Positions 9,877 through 19,301 are shown, counted from the first letter of the stretch. The stretch: 64,000 nucleotides of DNA from Mycolicibacterium porcinum (GCA_002086835.1 MVIG01000001.1:186001-250000); one strand, 5' to 3'. Notes: generated from the sequence alone by a model not told the origin. Made by a program: numbers and translations.

Positions 9877-11349
9877 GTGCCCGCGCATAAAAGCCCGATG
9901 AAGGGCTTTGGAGACAAACCAGAGATCGACTATCGCGAACCGGCCGAGAATCCGCCGGATCCTGGCGTACTGAAGCGGGCAATCGCCGCATCGGCGATCG
10001 GTAACGCCACCGAGTGGTTCGACTACGGGATCTACGCCTACGGCGTGGGCTATATCTCGGCTGCGATATTCCCCGGCGACGCCCAGCAGGCCACACTGCT
10101 GGCCCTCGCGACGTTCGCGGTGTCGTTCCTGGTCCGCCCGCTCGGCGGATTCGTCTGGGGACCGCTCGGCGACCGACTCGGTCGCAAACACGTCCTGGCG
10201 ATCACCATCGTGCTGATGGCGGGCGCGACGTTCTGCGCGGGGCTCATTCCGTCCTACGCCGCGATCGGGATGTGGGCCCCGGTGCTCATGGTCGGATTGC
10301 GGATGATCCAGGGCTTCTCCACCGGAGGAGAGTACGGCGGCGCTGCGACATTCATGGCCGAGTACGCACCATCCCGTCGGCGTGGATTCCTCGGCAGTTT
10401 CCTGGAATTCGGTACCCTCGCGGGCTTTTCGATGGGTGCGCTGTTGATGCTCGGCTTCTCGGCCGTGCTCTCCGACGACCAGATGGGGCAATGGGGTTGG
10501 CGACTGCCATTCCTCGTGGCTGCCCCGCTCGGCCTGGTCGGTGTCTACCTGCGTTCGAAGCTTGAGGACACCCCGATATTCCGCGAACTCGAATCAACGG
10601 GGGAGCGGGAAGGCGGGCCCGCGTCCGAGCTCAAGGATCTCGTGGTCGACTACTGGGGCCCCATCCTGCGACTGGGCGGTCTGGTCGTGGCGCTCAACGT
10701 GGTCAACTACACGCTGCTCACCTACATGCCGACATACTTGGAACAGACCATCGGCTTGTCGAGCAGCCACTCTCTGGTGGTGCCCATCATCGGCATGCTG
10801 TCGATGATGGTGTTCCTGCCGTTCGCCGGCCACATCTCCGACCGGGTGGGCCGCAAACCGATGTGGTGGGTCTCCCTGATCGGCCTGTTCGTCGCCGGTA
10901 TCCCGATGTTCCTGCTGATGTCGACGAACATGGTCGGTGCGATCATCGCGTTCGCGGTGCTGGGCCTGCTCTATGTGCCCCAGCTCTCGACCATCTCCGC
11001 GACCTTCCCGGCGATGTTCCCCACGCAGGTGCGGTATGCCGGCTTCGCCATCGCCTACAACGTGTCGACGTCACTGTTCGGCGGCACGGCGCCGGCGATC
11101 AACGACTGGATGGTGGCGAAGACGGGCGACCAACTGGTGCCTGCCTACTACATGATGATTGCCTGCGTGATCGGGATGATCGCGCTGATCAAGGTGCCCG
11201 AGACCGCCCGGTGCCCGATCAGCGGCACCGAGATCCCCGGGACACCGGAGGCCCCGCCCCAGCTCGATTACGAGACGGAGTCGGAAACAGAGACCGAGGC
11301 AGGGACCGCTGCTACCGGGACCGGGGCAGGTACGTCAGCCGACCGGTAG
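9877..11349 (+). CDS. MFS transporter, metabolite:H+ symporter (MHS) family
   Basis: Proton-coupled uptake of an organic acid or zwitterion across the cytoplasmic membrane. The 490-aa protein has the MHS hallmarks: N-terminal IGNATEWFDYGIYAY in the first membrane segment, GDRLGRKH in the loop after segment 2, and RMIQGFSTGGEYGG. About twelve hydrophobic segments are followed by an acidic Glu/Thr-rich C-terminal tail. GTG 9877 is preferred because GGAGGA stands at 9868-9873; ATG 9898 is an alternative. Its last 15 bases overlap the tail of the convergent gntR-type gene. It is probably the importer for the catabolic genes at 11988-16448. Confidence 0.88.
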   Translation: MPAHKSPMKGFGDKPEIDYREPAENPPDPGVLKRAIAASAIGNATEWFDYGIYAYGVGYISAAIFPGDAQQATLLALATFAVSFLVRPLGGFVWGPLGDRLGRKHVLAITIVLMAGATFCAGLIPSYAAIGMWAPVLMVGLRMIQGFSTGGEYGGAATFMAEYAPSRRRGFLGSFLEFGTLAGFSMGALLMLGFSAVLSDDQMGQWGWRLPFLVAAPLGLVGVYLRSKLEDTPIFRELESTGEREGGPASELKDLVVDYWGPILRLGGLVVALNVVNYTLLTYMPTYLEQTIGLSSSHSLVVPIIGMLSMMVFLPFAGHISDRVGRKPMWWVSLIGLFVAGIPMFLLMSTNMVGAIIAFAVLGLLYVPQLSTISATFPAMFPTQVRYAGFAIAYNVSTSLFGGTAPAINDWMVAKTGDQLVPAYYMMIACVIGMIALIKVPETARCPISGTEIPGTPEAPPQLDYETESETETEAGTAATGTGAGTSADR

Positions 11350-11991
11350 CCGGGCGATCAGCCGTTCGACGGCGTCCTCCATGTGGGCCAGCATCAACTT
11401 GTCGGTGAGCGCGACGTCGCCGGACCGGATGGCGCCGGCCAGGGTCTGATGTTCACTGACCCGGTCGGCGGGGGCGTCGTAGGTGTCGGCCAGTGCGTGC
11501 ACGCACATCCTGGTCTCCACCAGAAAGGTCTGGTGCAGACGGGACAGCCGCGGGCTGCCCGCGAGCTCGACCAGCACCTCATGGAAGCGCATATCGGCCT
11601 CACTCGCCTCGTCCAGGTCCTTGGCCGCCGCCATCTCGTCGACGACGGCGAGCAACGCCTCCCCGGCGCTCACATGATCGCCCTGCAGGATCTGGCGGCT
11701 CGCCGTGCGCTCGACCGCCTCGCGGGCCAGGTACATGTCACGGATCTCGCCGACGTCCATGGTGTTGACGAACACACCGCGGTTACGGATCGCGAGGAGC
11801 AGACCTTCCTGCGTGAGGCGCTGCATGCCCTCGCGTAGGGGACCGCGACTGACTCCGAGCTTGCGCGCCAGCTCGGCCTCGCCCAGTTGCGTGCCCGGCG
11901 TCAGGGCGCCGTACGCGATGGCCTGCCGGAGCTTTTCGGCGACGATGCTCGGCGTCGATTCCTGCTCGACGGGACTGATGAAGTCGGTCAC
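11335..11991 (-). CDS. GntR-family transcriptional regulator, FCD domain (FadR subfamily)
   Basis: 218-aa repressor-type regulator. Residues about 12-75 form the winged helix (KLGVSRGPLREGMQRL, QEGLLLAIRNRGVFV). Residues about 85-210 form an FCD ligand domain with the His residues that bind metal and ligand (FHEVL, SEHQTL, LAHMEDA). Its ATG overlaps the stop of the upstream racemase by 4 bases, so it is the last gene of a minus-strand operon running from about 13485. It probably senses the pathway substrate and binds 13523-13536. Confidence 0.88.
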   Translation of the reverse strand: MTDFISPVEQESTPSIVAEKLRQAIAYGALTPGTQLGEAELARKLGVSRGPLREGMQRLTQEGLLLAIRNRGVFVNTMDVGEIRDMYLAREAVERTASRQILQGDHVSAGEALLAVVDEMAAAKDLDEASEADMRFHEVLVELAGSPRLSRLHQTFLVETRMCVHALADTYDAPADRVSEHQTLAGAIRSGDVALTDKLMLAHMEDAVERLIARLPVG

Positions 11992-12707
11992 GGCCTCGCT
12001 CCGAACAGGCGGCCGAGCCCGGGCAGTGACGGCACCGGGCCGATCAGCTGCAGCCCCTTCCAGACCGTGACCTGGTTTGCGGTGAGCACCGGTTTGCCGA
12101 CGGCGGATTCCAGCTGGTCGATGAAACTCATTGTGTGCATGGCGGTATCGGGTACCAGAACGGCCTCGGCATCGGGGTGGTCGGCCGCGGTGACCATCGC
12201 GAGCACCTGCGCCTGCTCCAGCCGGCCCACCTCGGCCGCGGTGACGATGCCGTGGCTGCCCATCGACACCACGTTCACGCCGCCGGCTGCCAGGAACGCG
12301 ACGAAATGCGCCGCGACGTCCTCAGGATAGGACGCGGCCACCGCCACCCGGTGTATTCCCAAGTGCTGCAATGCATCTACGAAGGCAATTGATGTCGACG
12401 ACGCGGGGACGCCCGAAGCGGCGGCCACCTCGTCGGCCTGGCGCCGGGCACCGTCGCGGCCGAAGACGAAGCTGCCGGACGTGCACGCCCACATCATCGA
12501 ATCCGGCCGCGCGGTCCTCAGGCGCACGACACCGTCGGCGAGGCGCTCGGTCCGGCCGAGGTCGAGCAGGGCATCGACGCGGTGCGCGTCCTCGCCGACC
12601 GAGGTGATCGCGACCGGCAAGTTGAGCGTCTCCGACAGGCGGGCCTGTAGCGCGTCGAAGTCGTCTTCGGCGCTGTGGCCGGGATAGAGGATCCCCACCG
12701 TCGCCAT
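11988..12707 (-). CDS. Asp/Glu racemase-superfamily protein, maleate isomerase-like, second Cys replaced
   Basis: 239 aa, starting MATVGILYPGHSAEDDF, a typical start for this superfamily. The first catalytic Cys is kept (Cys75 in WACTSGSF), but at the position of the second Cys the sequence is VPDTAMH, giving Asp187. Two-cysteine members (Asp/Glu racemases, maleate isomerase) need both; one-Cys relatives such as arylmalonate decarboxylase do different chemistry. It is a paralogue of the next gene upstream, with the same YxxAVGKPVLTANQVT-type C-terminal motif (GKPVLTANQVT). Function within the island is open. Confidence 0.8.
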   Translation of the reverse strand: MATVGILYPGHSAEDDFDALQARLSETLNLPVAITSVGEDAHRVDALLDLGRTERLADGVVRLRTARPDSMMWACTSGSFVFGRDGARRQADEVAAASGVPASSTSIAFVDALQHLGIHRVAVAASYPEDVAAHFVAFLAAGGVNVVSMGSHGIVTAAEVGRLEQAQVLAMVTAADHPDAEAVLVPDTAMHTMSFIDQLESAVGKPVLTANQVTVWKGLQLIGPVPSLPGLGRLFGARP

Positions 12708-12747
12708 GCTTGTTCCTTTCGATGGTGGCCTTGTCGCTTGCACGCGT

Positions 12748-13485
12748 TCAGGTCTCCAGCAGCCGCTGGCCCACGCCGACGGCCTTGCGGCCCGCGACGG
12801 CCAGGGCCGCCCACATCGTCACCTGGTTGGCGGTGACCACCGGCTTGCCGAGTTCGCGCTCCAGCGGGGCGATAAGATCGTAGGTCGGCAGATTCGTGCA
12901 GCTGATGACGATGGCCTCGGCATCGGAACAGTCGGTGGCACACACCATCTCGGCCGTGGCCGCATACGGCACCGCCCAGATCCGAGATGTCATTCCCAGA
13001 CCCGCGGTGGCGGCCACCTCGATCCCGGCCTCCATGAGATAACTGGTCAGCCCGCTCGTGAGGTCGGCGGTGTACGGCGTGACGGTGGCGACGGTTCGCA
13101 CGCCGAGGTGGCGCAGCGCGGCGAGCATGGATCCGCTGGTGGTGACGGCGGCCGGGGCTCCGGCCGCGCGCATCGCCGCGACCAGTGCGGCCTCTCCGGC
13201 CATCCCCTTGACGAAGCTCCCCGCGGTGCACGCATAGGCCGTCACCAGCGGAGCCACCGCGAGCACGTTCGCGGCACCGGCCTCGACCTGCTCGGGTTCG
13301 GAGACATGCACCGCCATGTCGACGGTGACCTGCATCGGGGCGTATCGGAGCCGGGTGACGTAGAGGCTGACGTCGTTGGGCACCCAGCGCCACAGTTCGC
13401 GGTCGAGCGCGAAGTCGTGAGGCGTCACAACGCCGATCCCCACCTGCTGCAACGGTGGGGGAGGAACGACATCCTCGAGCGTCAT
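12748..13485 (-). CDS. maleate isomerase-like / Asp/Glu racemase-superfamily enzyme, two-Cys
   Basis: 245 aa from ATG 13485; an in-frame ATG at 13512 is an alternative. Both catalytic cysteines are present, Cys86 in YACTAGSF and Cys196 in VISCTNLP, followed by GKPVVTANQVTMW, the pattern of maleate cis-trans isomerases and related racemases. It would isomerise or racemise a carboxylic acid in the cytoplasm. First gene of the minus-strand operon, with 40 bases to the paralogue. A divergent dehydrogenase starts 76 bases away across a shared regulatory region. Confidence 0.83.
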   Translation of the reverse strand: MTLEDVVPPPPLQQVGIGVVTPHDFALDRELWRWVPNDVSLYVTRLRYAPMQVTVDMAVHVSEPEQVEAGAANVLAVAPLVTAYACTAGSFVKGMAGEAALVAAMRAAGAPAAVTTSGSMLAALRHLGVRTVATVTPYTADLTSGLTSYLMEAGIEVAATAGLGMTSRIWAVPYAATAEMVCATDCSDAEAIVISCTNLPTYDLIAPLERELGKPVVTANQVTMWAALAVAGRKAVGVGQRLLET

Positions 13486-13522
13486 GTCCACAGTGTGAGG
13501 CCGAGAGGGCAAACCGGCAACA

Positions 13523-13536
13523 GATTGTTGACAATC
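13523..13536. promoter_or_regulatory. palindrome GATTGT-TG-ACAATC, probable GntR operator
   Basis: Perfect 6-bp inverted repeat with a 2-base spacer. Its core TTGTTGACAA matches the TTGTnnACAA-type sites bound by FadR-subfamily GntR proteins. It lies in the short region between the divergent isomerase and dehydrogenase genes and overlaps the -35 element at 13528, so binding would block both directions. Confidence 0.6.
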
Positions 13537-13557
13537 GTACGAACGTGTTCCTAGCCT
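13528..13557 (+). promoter_or_regulatory. promoter of the dehydrogenase-amidase operon
   Basis: TTGACA at 13528-13533, an 18-base spacer and TAGCCT at 13552-13557. The -10 element ends 4 bases before ATG 13562 and 7 bases before an in-frame GTG at 13565, so the transcript is probably leaderless, perhaps starting on that GTG. Confidence 0.5.
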
Positions 13558-13561
13558 CGGA

Positions 13562-14548
13562 ATGGTGCCGCCCCACGCAGCCCGCCCCGTGATCGCGGTG
13601 TTGTGCGAGCGTGAGACCGACCGGGTGCCCGGCCTGGACGACGTGGACGCGGAGTTCCGGTACTGCGACGCCGCCGGGCTGGGGCAGGCTGTCGCGGGGG
13701 CGCAGGCGGTGTTCCTGTGGGACTACTTCTCCACCGCCCTGCGTGAGGTGTGGGCGCATGCGGACGCACTCGAGTGGATTCACATCGCGGCGGCCGGGGT
13801 CGACACCCTGCTGTTCGACGAGCTGCGGGACTCCGACGTCGTGGTCACCAACGCCCGCGGTGTATTCGACCGTCCCATCGCCGAATACGTGCTCGGCGCG
13901 GTGATCGCGTATGCCAAGGGCAGCCAGGCCGGCTACGACCACCAGCGTCGTCACGAGTGGCGCTACAGCGAGACCCGCAGCATCGCGGGTGCGCGCGCAC
14001 TGGTGGTGGGGACCGGCGGGATCGGCCGCGAGATCGCCCGCCTGCTGCGGGCGGCCGGGCTGTCCGTGCGTGGTGCCGGTCGCGTAGCCGTGGACGAGGA
14101 TCCTGATCTCGGCACGGTGGTGGCGACCGACGATCTGGCCGAGGCGGTCGGCTGGTGCGATCACCTCGTGCTGGCCGCGCCGCTCACCCCGGCGACGCGA
14201 GGACTCGTCGACGAGGCCGTGCTCAAGGCGATGAAACCCGATGCACACCTTGTCAATATCGCGCGCGGACCCATCGTCGACGAGGACGCGCTGCTGGCTG
14301 CGCTCACCGAACGCCGAATCGGCGGAGCCACCCTCGACGTGTTCAGCACCGAGCCGCTGCCCGCCGGCCATCCGTTGTGGGATGCGCCCGGCGCCGTCAT
14401 CACCGCGCACATGTCCGGCGACGTCGTTGGGTTCCGCGACGTCCTGGCAACCCAGTTCGCGGAGAACGCGCGACGCTGGCTGGCCGGGGCTCCGCTGCTC
14501 AACGTGGTGGACAAGAAGCGCGGATACGTTCCGGGCGGCCGGCCGTGA
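13562..14548 (+). CDS. D-2-hydroxyacid dehydrogenase family protein
   Basis: NAD(P)-dependent oxidoreductase, 328 aa. The Rossmann motif VVGTGGIGREIARLL lies near residues 148-162. The catalytic Arg (NIARGPIVDEDALL), the Glu-bearing segment (LDVFSTEPL) and the His (VITAHMSGD) appear in family order. There is no Shine-Dalgarno sequence upstream and the start may be GTG 13565, as the transcript is probably leaderless. The stop overlaps the amidase start by 4 bases. Substrate is probably a 2-keto or 2-hydroxy acid produced in the island. Confidence 0.87.
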   Translation: MVPPHAARPVIAVLCERETDRVPGLDDVDAEFRYCDAAGLGQAVAGAQAVFLWDYFSTALREVWAHADALEWIHIAAAGVDTLLFDELRDSDVVVTNARGVFDRPIAEYVLGAVIAYAKGSQAGYDHQRRHEWRYSETRSIAGARALVVGTGGIGREIARLLRAAGLSVRGAGRVAVDEDPDLGTVVATDDLAEAVGWCDHLVLAAPLTPATRGLVDEAVLKAMKPDAHLVNIARGPIVDEDALLAALTERRIGGATLDVFSTEPLPAGHPLWDAPGAVITAHMSGDVVGFRDVLATQFAENARRWLAGAPLLNVVDKKRGYVPGGRP

Positions 14549-15954
14549 CGATCCCACAGGCGGTCGAGCTACTCGAGGCCTACCGCGCCAGGACGCTGTC
14601 CCCGGTGGAGGCGACCGAGGCAGCCCTGTCCGCCATCGACCGCCACAACGAGGCGGTGAACGCCTTCGTGCTCATCGACTCCGACGGTGCCCTGACCTCC
14701 GCGCGAGAGTCCGAAAAGCGTTGGTACAGAGGGGATCCGCTCGGACCGGCCGACGGGATCCCGACGTCGATCAAGGATGCGTTATGGACCCGTGGCTGGC
14801 CGACTCTGCGTGGCAGCTGGCTCATCGACGACGCGGGGCCGTGGCCGGAGGACGCGCCCAGCGTGGCGCGGCTACGGGAATCGGGTGCGGTGCTGCTCGG
14901 GAAGACCACCACACCGGAGTATTCGTGGAAGGGCGTGACCGACTCGCCGCGTTACGGGGCGACCGGTAACCCGTGGAATCCCGCGATGACCGCAGGCGGA
15001 TCCAGCGGCGGAAGCGCAGCGGCCGTGGCACTCGGCATGGGGGCCTGGTCGGTCGGCACCGACGGCGGCGGTTCGGTGCGCATCCCCGCCGCGTTCACCG
15101 GCACGGTCGCCCTCAAACCGACCTACGGCCTCATCCCGCTGTATCCGCCGAGCCCGTTCGGCACGCTCTCGCACGCAGGCCCGATGGCCCGGACGGTCTC
15201 CGACGTCGCCGCGCTGCTGGACGTGATCACCGGATTCGACGCGCGGGACTGGTCGGCGATGCCCTCTCCCGGTTCGTCTTTCAGGGCTGCCCTCGACGGC
15301 GGGATCGCCGGGTTACGGGTCGCCTACTCGCCGGACCTCGGCTTCGGCGTCAACGACCCCGAGGTGGACGCCGCGGTGCGGGCCGCGGTCGAGGTGCTCG
15401 CCGCGGCGGGGGCGCGCGTCGAGGAGACCGGCCCGGGGTTCGATGACCCGGTGCACGCCTTTCACGTGCTGTGGTTCTCCGGCGAGGCAAAGGTGTTGGA
15501 AGGCAAGCTGGACGGGCCCGACGCCGCACGTGTCGATCCCGGCCTGCGACGCACGGCAACCACCGGGGCGAGCTTCACCGCGTCGGACTATCTGGACGCG
15601 ACCGCCGTCCGGATGAAACTCGGGGAGATGATGGGCCGGTTCCACCGGACCTACGACGTCCTCGTCACGCCGACGCTGCCGCTGACCGCGTTTCCGGTCG
15701 GCCAGGACGTGCCCCACGGGTCGACCTCACCGGACTGGACGAGTTGGACGCCCTACACCTATCCGTTCAACCTGACTCAGCAGCCCGCGCTTTCGGTGCC
15801 GTGCGGGTTCAGCTCGAGCGGTCTGCCGATCGGGTTGCAGATCGTGGGTCCGCGTCACGCCGATGCGCTGGTGCTCCGCGTCGGGCAGGCATATCAGGAC
15901 ATCACCGACTGGCATCGCCGCGTGCCCGCGATGCTCGCAGAGGAGGTTTCATGA
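14545..15954 (+). CDS. amidase, amidase-signature (AS) family
   Basis: 469-aa AS hydrolase with a complete triad: Lys77 (TSIKDAL), Ser153 in GGSSGGS and Ser177 in GTDGGGSVRIP. The GTG start overlapping the dehydrogenase stop (GTGA) fits the family N-terminus; a much longer in-frame opening to 14155 is a shadow of the dehydrogenase. Its stop overlaps the DUF3830 start by 4 bases. It probably hydrolyses an amide or cyclic-imide-derived intermediate of this pathway. Confidence 0.9.
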   Translation: MTIPQAVELLEAYRARTLSPVEATEAALSAIDRHNEAVNAFVLIDSDGALTSARESEKRWYRGDPLGPADGIPTSIKDALWTRGWPTLRGSWLIDDAGPWPEDAPSVARLRESGAVLLGKTTTPEYSWKGVTDSPRYGATGNPWNPAMTAGGSSGGSAAAVALGMGAWSVGTDGGGSVRIPAAFTGTVALKPTYGLIPLYPPSPFGTLSHAGPMARTVSDVAALLDVITGFDARDWSAMPSPGSSFRAALDGGIAGLRVAYSPDLGFGVNDPEVDAAVRAAVEVLAAAGARVEETGPGFDDPVHAFHVLWFSGEAKVLEGKLDGPDAARVDPGLRRTATTGASFTASDYLDATAVRMKLGEMMGRFHRTYDVLVTPTLPLTAFPVGQDVPHGSTSPDWTSWTPYTYPFNLTQQPALSVPCGFSSSGLPIGLQIVGPRHADALVLRVGQAYQDITDWHRRVPAMLAEEVS

Positions 15955-16448
15955 GCCGGTTGATCACGGTGTCGCTCGACAAGCGTGGAGTCAGTTGCGT
16001 AGCCCGGCTTCTCGACGAAGCGGCGCCGCGGACCTGCGCCGCGGTGTGGGATGCCCTCCCGCTGGCCGCGCAGGTCTTCCACGGCAAGTACGCCCGCAAC
16101 GAGATCTACACTCTGCTACCGGCGTTCGGTCCCGACCCGGGCAAGGAGAACACCACGGTCACGCCGATCCCCGGTGACCTGTGCTGGTTCTCGTTCGACT
16201 CCGACGATCTGGGCAACCCCGCATACGGCTACGAGAACAGTGCGGGCACCGGAACCGCAGGCGCGATCATCGATCTGGCGTTGTTCTACGGTCGCAACAA
16301 CCTGCTGATCAACGGAGACCAGGGCTGGGTACCGGGCAACGTGTTCGGCGAGATCATCGACGGGCTCGACGACATGGCCGCCGCGTGTCAGGACCTGTGG
16401 ATGGGCGGAGCCAGAGGCGAGACGCTGCGCTTCGCCAGGGTGTCGTGA
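15951..16448 (+). CDS. DUF3830 family protein
   Basis: 165-aa protein resembling the DUF3830 family (cyclophilin-like fold; biochemical role not established as far as I know). It contains the WDALPLAAQVFHGKYARNE segment near residues 33-51 and a Tyr-rich DSDDLGNPAYGYEN region. A strong AGGAGG at 15940-15945 supports ATG 15951. Members are often found beside amidases and Asp/Glu/hydantoin racemases, as here, so it probably acts on or binds a pathway intermediate. Confidence 0.78.
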   Translation: MSRLITVSLDKRGVSCVARLLDEAAPRTCAAVWDALPLAAQVFHGKYARNEIYTLLPAFGPDPGKENTTVTPIPGDLCWFSFDSDDLGNPAYGYENSAGTGTAGAIIDLALFYGRNNLLINGDQGWVPGNVFGEIIDGLDDMAAACQDLWMGGARGETLRFARVS

Positions 16449-16467
16449 TCGTGTGTGGCACTCGTTC

Positions 16468-16527
16468 CGCGTATGAAGCGTGGTGGCGGTCTCAAGGCCG
16501 ATTTTCCGCCGTAGCGCTTCACACGCG
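16468..16527. terminator. imperfect hairpin between convergent genes, probable bidirectional terminator
   Basis: CGCGTATGAAGCG (16468-16480) pairs with CGCTTCACACGCG (16515-16527) with one mismatch; inner GGCGG/CCGCC blocks extend the stem. It lies between the stops of the DUF3830 gene (plus) and the methyltransferase (minus). No strong U tract is present. Confidence 0.45.
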
Positions 16528-16532
16528 GGGTG

Positions 16533-17453
16533 TCAGCCCAGAGTGCCGCTGATGTAGACGATCTCGCCCATCGGATCGTTCTCGTCGCGGTCTGGAACCG
16601 GCAGACCGTGGCGGGCGAACAGCTCCGAACGGACCGCACCCGTCATTTGCCAGCCCTTGGCGCTCAGATAGTCGGCAGCCGAATGCCTCTCGCCGTGGTA
16701 GATCAGCGACGGCATGTCCATGTTCAACCCCAGCTGGCTGAACGTCGCGGTGGCGGCGCGAGCCTTCTCCGGGTCGAAATCCTTGAGCCCGGGCACGAAC
16801 TCGGTGGCGACCGCGCTGCCCGGGGCGCTGAGCGTGGCGATGTTGTCGAACAGCCGGTCCTGCGCGTCGGGCGGCAGATAGATCAGCAGCCCCTCGGCAC
16901 ACCATGCGGTCGGGGCGCCCGGGTCGAATCCCGCTGCCCGCAGGGCGGCAGGCCAGTCGTCGCGCAGGTCGATCGGTACGGTGCGCCGGTCCGCCGTGGG
17001 CTCGGCGCCCAGGCCGGCCAGCGTGCGCGTCTTGAACTCGATCACCTCGGGCTGGTCGATCTCGTAGACCACGGTGCCCTCGGGCCACGGCAGCCGGAAC
17101 GCACGTGAATCGAGCCCCGACGCCAGGATCACCGCCTGCCGGATGCCCGCTTTGCCCGCGGCGATGAAGTAGTCATCGAAAAACCGTGTCCGCACCGCCA
17201 TTTCGTCGATGTTGGCGCGGGCCTGGTCGGCGGCGTCCGGTGCGAGCTGGCCCAGCATCTCCAGGCTCAGCTCGCCGTCGACCATCTTGGTGAACACATC
17301 GATTCCCACCGCGCGGACCAACGGCGCGGCGAACGGATCGTTGATCAGTCCGTGGGAATCCTGGCTGGCGATGGCCCGCCCCGCGGCCACCAGCGTTGCG
17401 GTCGCGCCGACACTGGAGGCCAGATCCCAGCTGTCGCCATCGGTGCGTGCCAT
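16533..17453 (-). CDS. SAM-dependent methyltransferase, LCM/PPM1-like mycobacterial family (copy 4)
   Basis: 306 aa. The family's N-terminus ([21 protein letters not shown]) and the SAM-binding block [19 protein letters not shown] are present, followed by an acidic YEIDQPEV motif. M. tuberculosis encodes many such proteins, including Rv0725c, Rv0726c and Rv0731c in this same chromosomal context. Methyl acceptor unknown. It is the last of four co-directional paralogues, 18 bases after the previous one. Confidence 0.9.
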   Translation of the reverse strand: MARTDGDSWDLASSVGATATLVAAGRAIASQDSHGLINDPFAAPLVRAVGIDVFTKMVDGELSLEMLGQLAPDAADQARANIDEMAVRTRFFDDYFIAAGKAGIRQAVILASGLDSRAFRLPWPEGTVVYEIDQPEVIEFKTRTLAGLGAEPTADRRTVPIDLRDDWPAALRAAGFDPGAPTAWCAEGLLIYLPPDAQDRLFDNIATLSAPGSAVATEFVPGLKDFDPEKARAATATFSQLGLNMDMPSLIYHGERHSAADYLSAKGWQMTGAVRSELFARHGLPVPDRDENDPMGEIVYISGTLG

Positions 17454-17471
17454 CGTGCGCCTCCCGGTTGT

Positions 17472-18377
17472 CTAGTTCGTTGCCTTCAGTGTTGCTGACA
17501 GATAACCAGAATCGCCCGCGAGATCGGCGAGCTCCTCGGGGTAGGGGAAGCCGTGCGACGCATAGGCAGCGCTCGTGGATTGCACCGTGGCATCCCACCC
17601 CAGCGCGGTGAGGTGGTCGCGGGCGGCCGTCCGCTCGCCGGAGTAGAACAGGTCCTTCAGGTCCACATCGGAGCCGACCTTCTTCGACCACTCGCTGACC
17701 CGCTCCGTCCACTTGTCCGTGAGTGCTGCGGAGTCCATGTGCTCGGTGGCCAGCCTGCTGCCCGGGGCGCTGAGCGCGGTGATGTTGTCGAACAATCGGT
17801 CCTGAGCTTCCGGCGGAAGGTAGATCAGCAGGCCCTCGGCGATCCAGGCAGTCGGAACCGTGGGGTCGAAGCCGTTGTCACGCAGGGCTTTCGGCCAGTC
17901 CTCACGGAGGTCGATCGGGACACAGTGCAGCTCGGCGGCCGGCTCGGCGCCGAGGCCGGCCAGCGTGCCGGTCTTGAACTCCAGTACCGCCGGCTGGTCC
18001 ACCTCGAACACCACGCTGCCGGCCGGCCAGTCCAGCCGGTAGGCGCGGGTGTCCAGACCGGAGGCCAGGATCACCGCCTGGCGGATGCCGGCCGCACCCG
18101 CGGCCAGGAAGAAGTCGTCGAAGAACCGGGTGCGAACCGCGATCTGTTCGCACATCCGCTGCCGGTCGAGCATCAGATCGCCGTCGACGCACACCTCACC
18201 GTCGGCGAGCCGGATGCTGTGTTCCAGGCCCACCGCACGCACCAGCGCGTCGGCGTACGGATCGGTGATCAGCGGGTCGGGTTGCTTGGTGGCCAGCGCG
18301 CGGGACGCGGCGACGCCGGTCGCGGTGGCGCCGACGCTGGTGGCGAGATCCCAGGTGTCGCCTTCGGTGCGGGTCAT
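17472..18377 (-). CDS. SAM-dependent methyltransferase, LCM/PPM1-like mycobacterial family (copy 3)
   Basis: 301-aa paralogue with the same frame: [20 protein letters not shown] near the N-terminus, [19 protein letters not shown] around residue 105 and FEVDQPAV. It differs from its neighbours in a shorter segment after residue 50 and in the C-terminal third, the region expected to bind the acceptor. Nine bases separate it from copy 2. Confidence 0.9.
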   Translation of the reverse strand: MTRTEGDTWDLATSVGATATGVAASRALATKQPDPLITDPYADALVRAVGLEHSIRLADGEVCVDGDLMLDRQRMCEQIAVRTRFFDDFFLAAGAAGIRQAVILASGLDTRAYRLDWPAGSVVFEVDQPAVLEFKTGTLAGLGAEPAAELHCVPIDLREDWPKALRDNGFDPTVPTAWIAEGLLIYLPPEAQDRLFDNITALSAPGSRLATEHMDSAALTDKWTERVSEWSKKVGSDVDLKDLFYSGERTAARDHLTALGWDATVQSTSAAYASHGFPYPEELADLAGDSGYLSATLKATN

Positions 18378-18386
18378 GGTGGTTTC

Positions 18387-19289
18387 CTAATCTCGTATCG
18401 CGATGACGGCCTGCGAATTGCGTTGCGGCGCGGCCGCTTCACCGTCGGGGAAGGCGCGGCCGTATTCGGCGAACAACTCGGGCCGCCGCCGGGCGGTGAC
18501 CGACCAACCGCTGTCGGTGAGGTAGTCGACGACCGAATTGCGCTCGCCGTCGTACCAGAGGTTGGCCAGGTCGAGGTCGAGGCCGTGCCTGCGCCACTGC
18601 TCACTCATCTCGTTACCGCGCTCGCGCAGGTTCGCCGCGATGTCGGGATGGAACTCGGTCGCCAATCTGCTGCCCGGCGCGCTGAGCGCGGTGATGTTGT
18701 CGAACAACCGGTCCTGGGCTTCCGGCGGCAGATAGGCCAGCAGGCCCTCGGCGCTCCACGCGCTCGGTGCGGTCGGATCGAACCCTGCCGCCTGCAGGGC
18801 AGCGGGCCAGTCGTCCCGAAGGTCGACGGCCACGGTGCGGCGTTCGGCCGTGGGGGTGGCCCCGATCTGCGCCATGGTGGCGGTCTTGGCGCCGATCACC
18901 TCGGGCTGGTCGAGCTCGTAGACCACAGTGCCGTCGGGCCAGGGCAGCCGGTACGCGCGCGAATCCAGCCCGGAGGCCAGGATCACCGCCTGCCGGATGC
19001 CGGATCCTGTCGCGGACGTGAAGAAGTCGTCGAAGAACTTCGTCCGCACCGCCATGATGCCCACCATCAGCTCGGCACCGGCAGCCAACTCACCGTCGAG
19101 GGCGATTTCGCCGTCGACGAGTTTGGTGAAGAACTCGACGCCCACGGCGCGAACCAGGTCCGCCGCGTAGGGGTCGTTGATCAGTGGTTCGGGTTCGGCG
19201 CTCGCAATCGCGCGGGCCGCGGCGACCATCGTCGCCGTCGCCCCCACACTGGAGGCCAGATCCCAGCTGTCGGTGTCAGACCGTGCCAT
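18387..19289 (-). CDS. SAM-dependent methyltransferase, LCM/PPM1-like mycobacterial family (copy 2)
   Basis: 300-aa paralogue. N-terminal [24 protein letters not shown]-binding [19 protein letters not shown] and YELDQPEV are all intact. The C-terminus diverges from the other copies. Twelve bases separate it from copy 1, so all four appear to be one transcript. Confidence 0.9.
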   Translation of the reverse strand: MARSDTDSWDLASSVGATATMVAAARAIASAEPEPLINDPYAADLVRAVGVEFFTKLVDGEIALDGELAAGAELMVGIMAVRTKFFDDFFTSATGSGIRQAVILASGLDSRAYRLPWPDGTVVYELDQPEVIGAKTATMAQIGATPTAERRTVAVDLRDDWPAALQAAGFDPTAPSAWSAEGLLAYLPPEAQDRLFDNITALSAPGSRLATEFHPDIAANLRERGNEMSEQWRRHGLDLDLANLWYDGERNSVVDYLTDSGWSVTARRRPELFAEYGRAFPDGEAAAPQRNSQAVIAIRD

Positions 19290-19301
19290 TGCCCGCCTAC
19301 C

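Noticed and set aside
14155..14544. Long N-terminal extension of the second amidase
   Set aside because: It is the shadow of the dehydrogenase; GTG 14545 overlaps the previous stop and gives the normal AS length.
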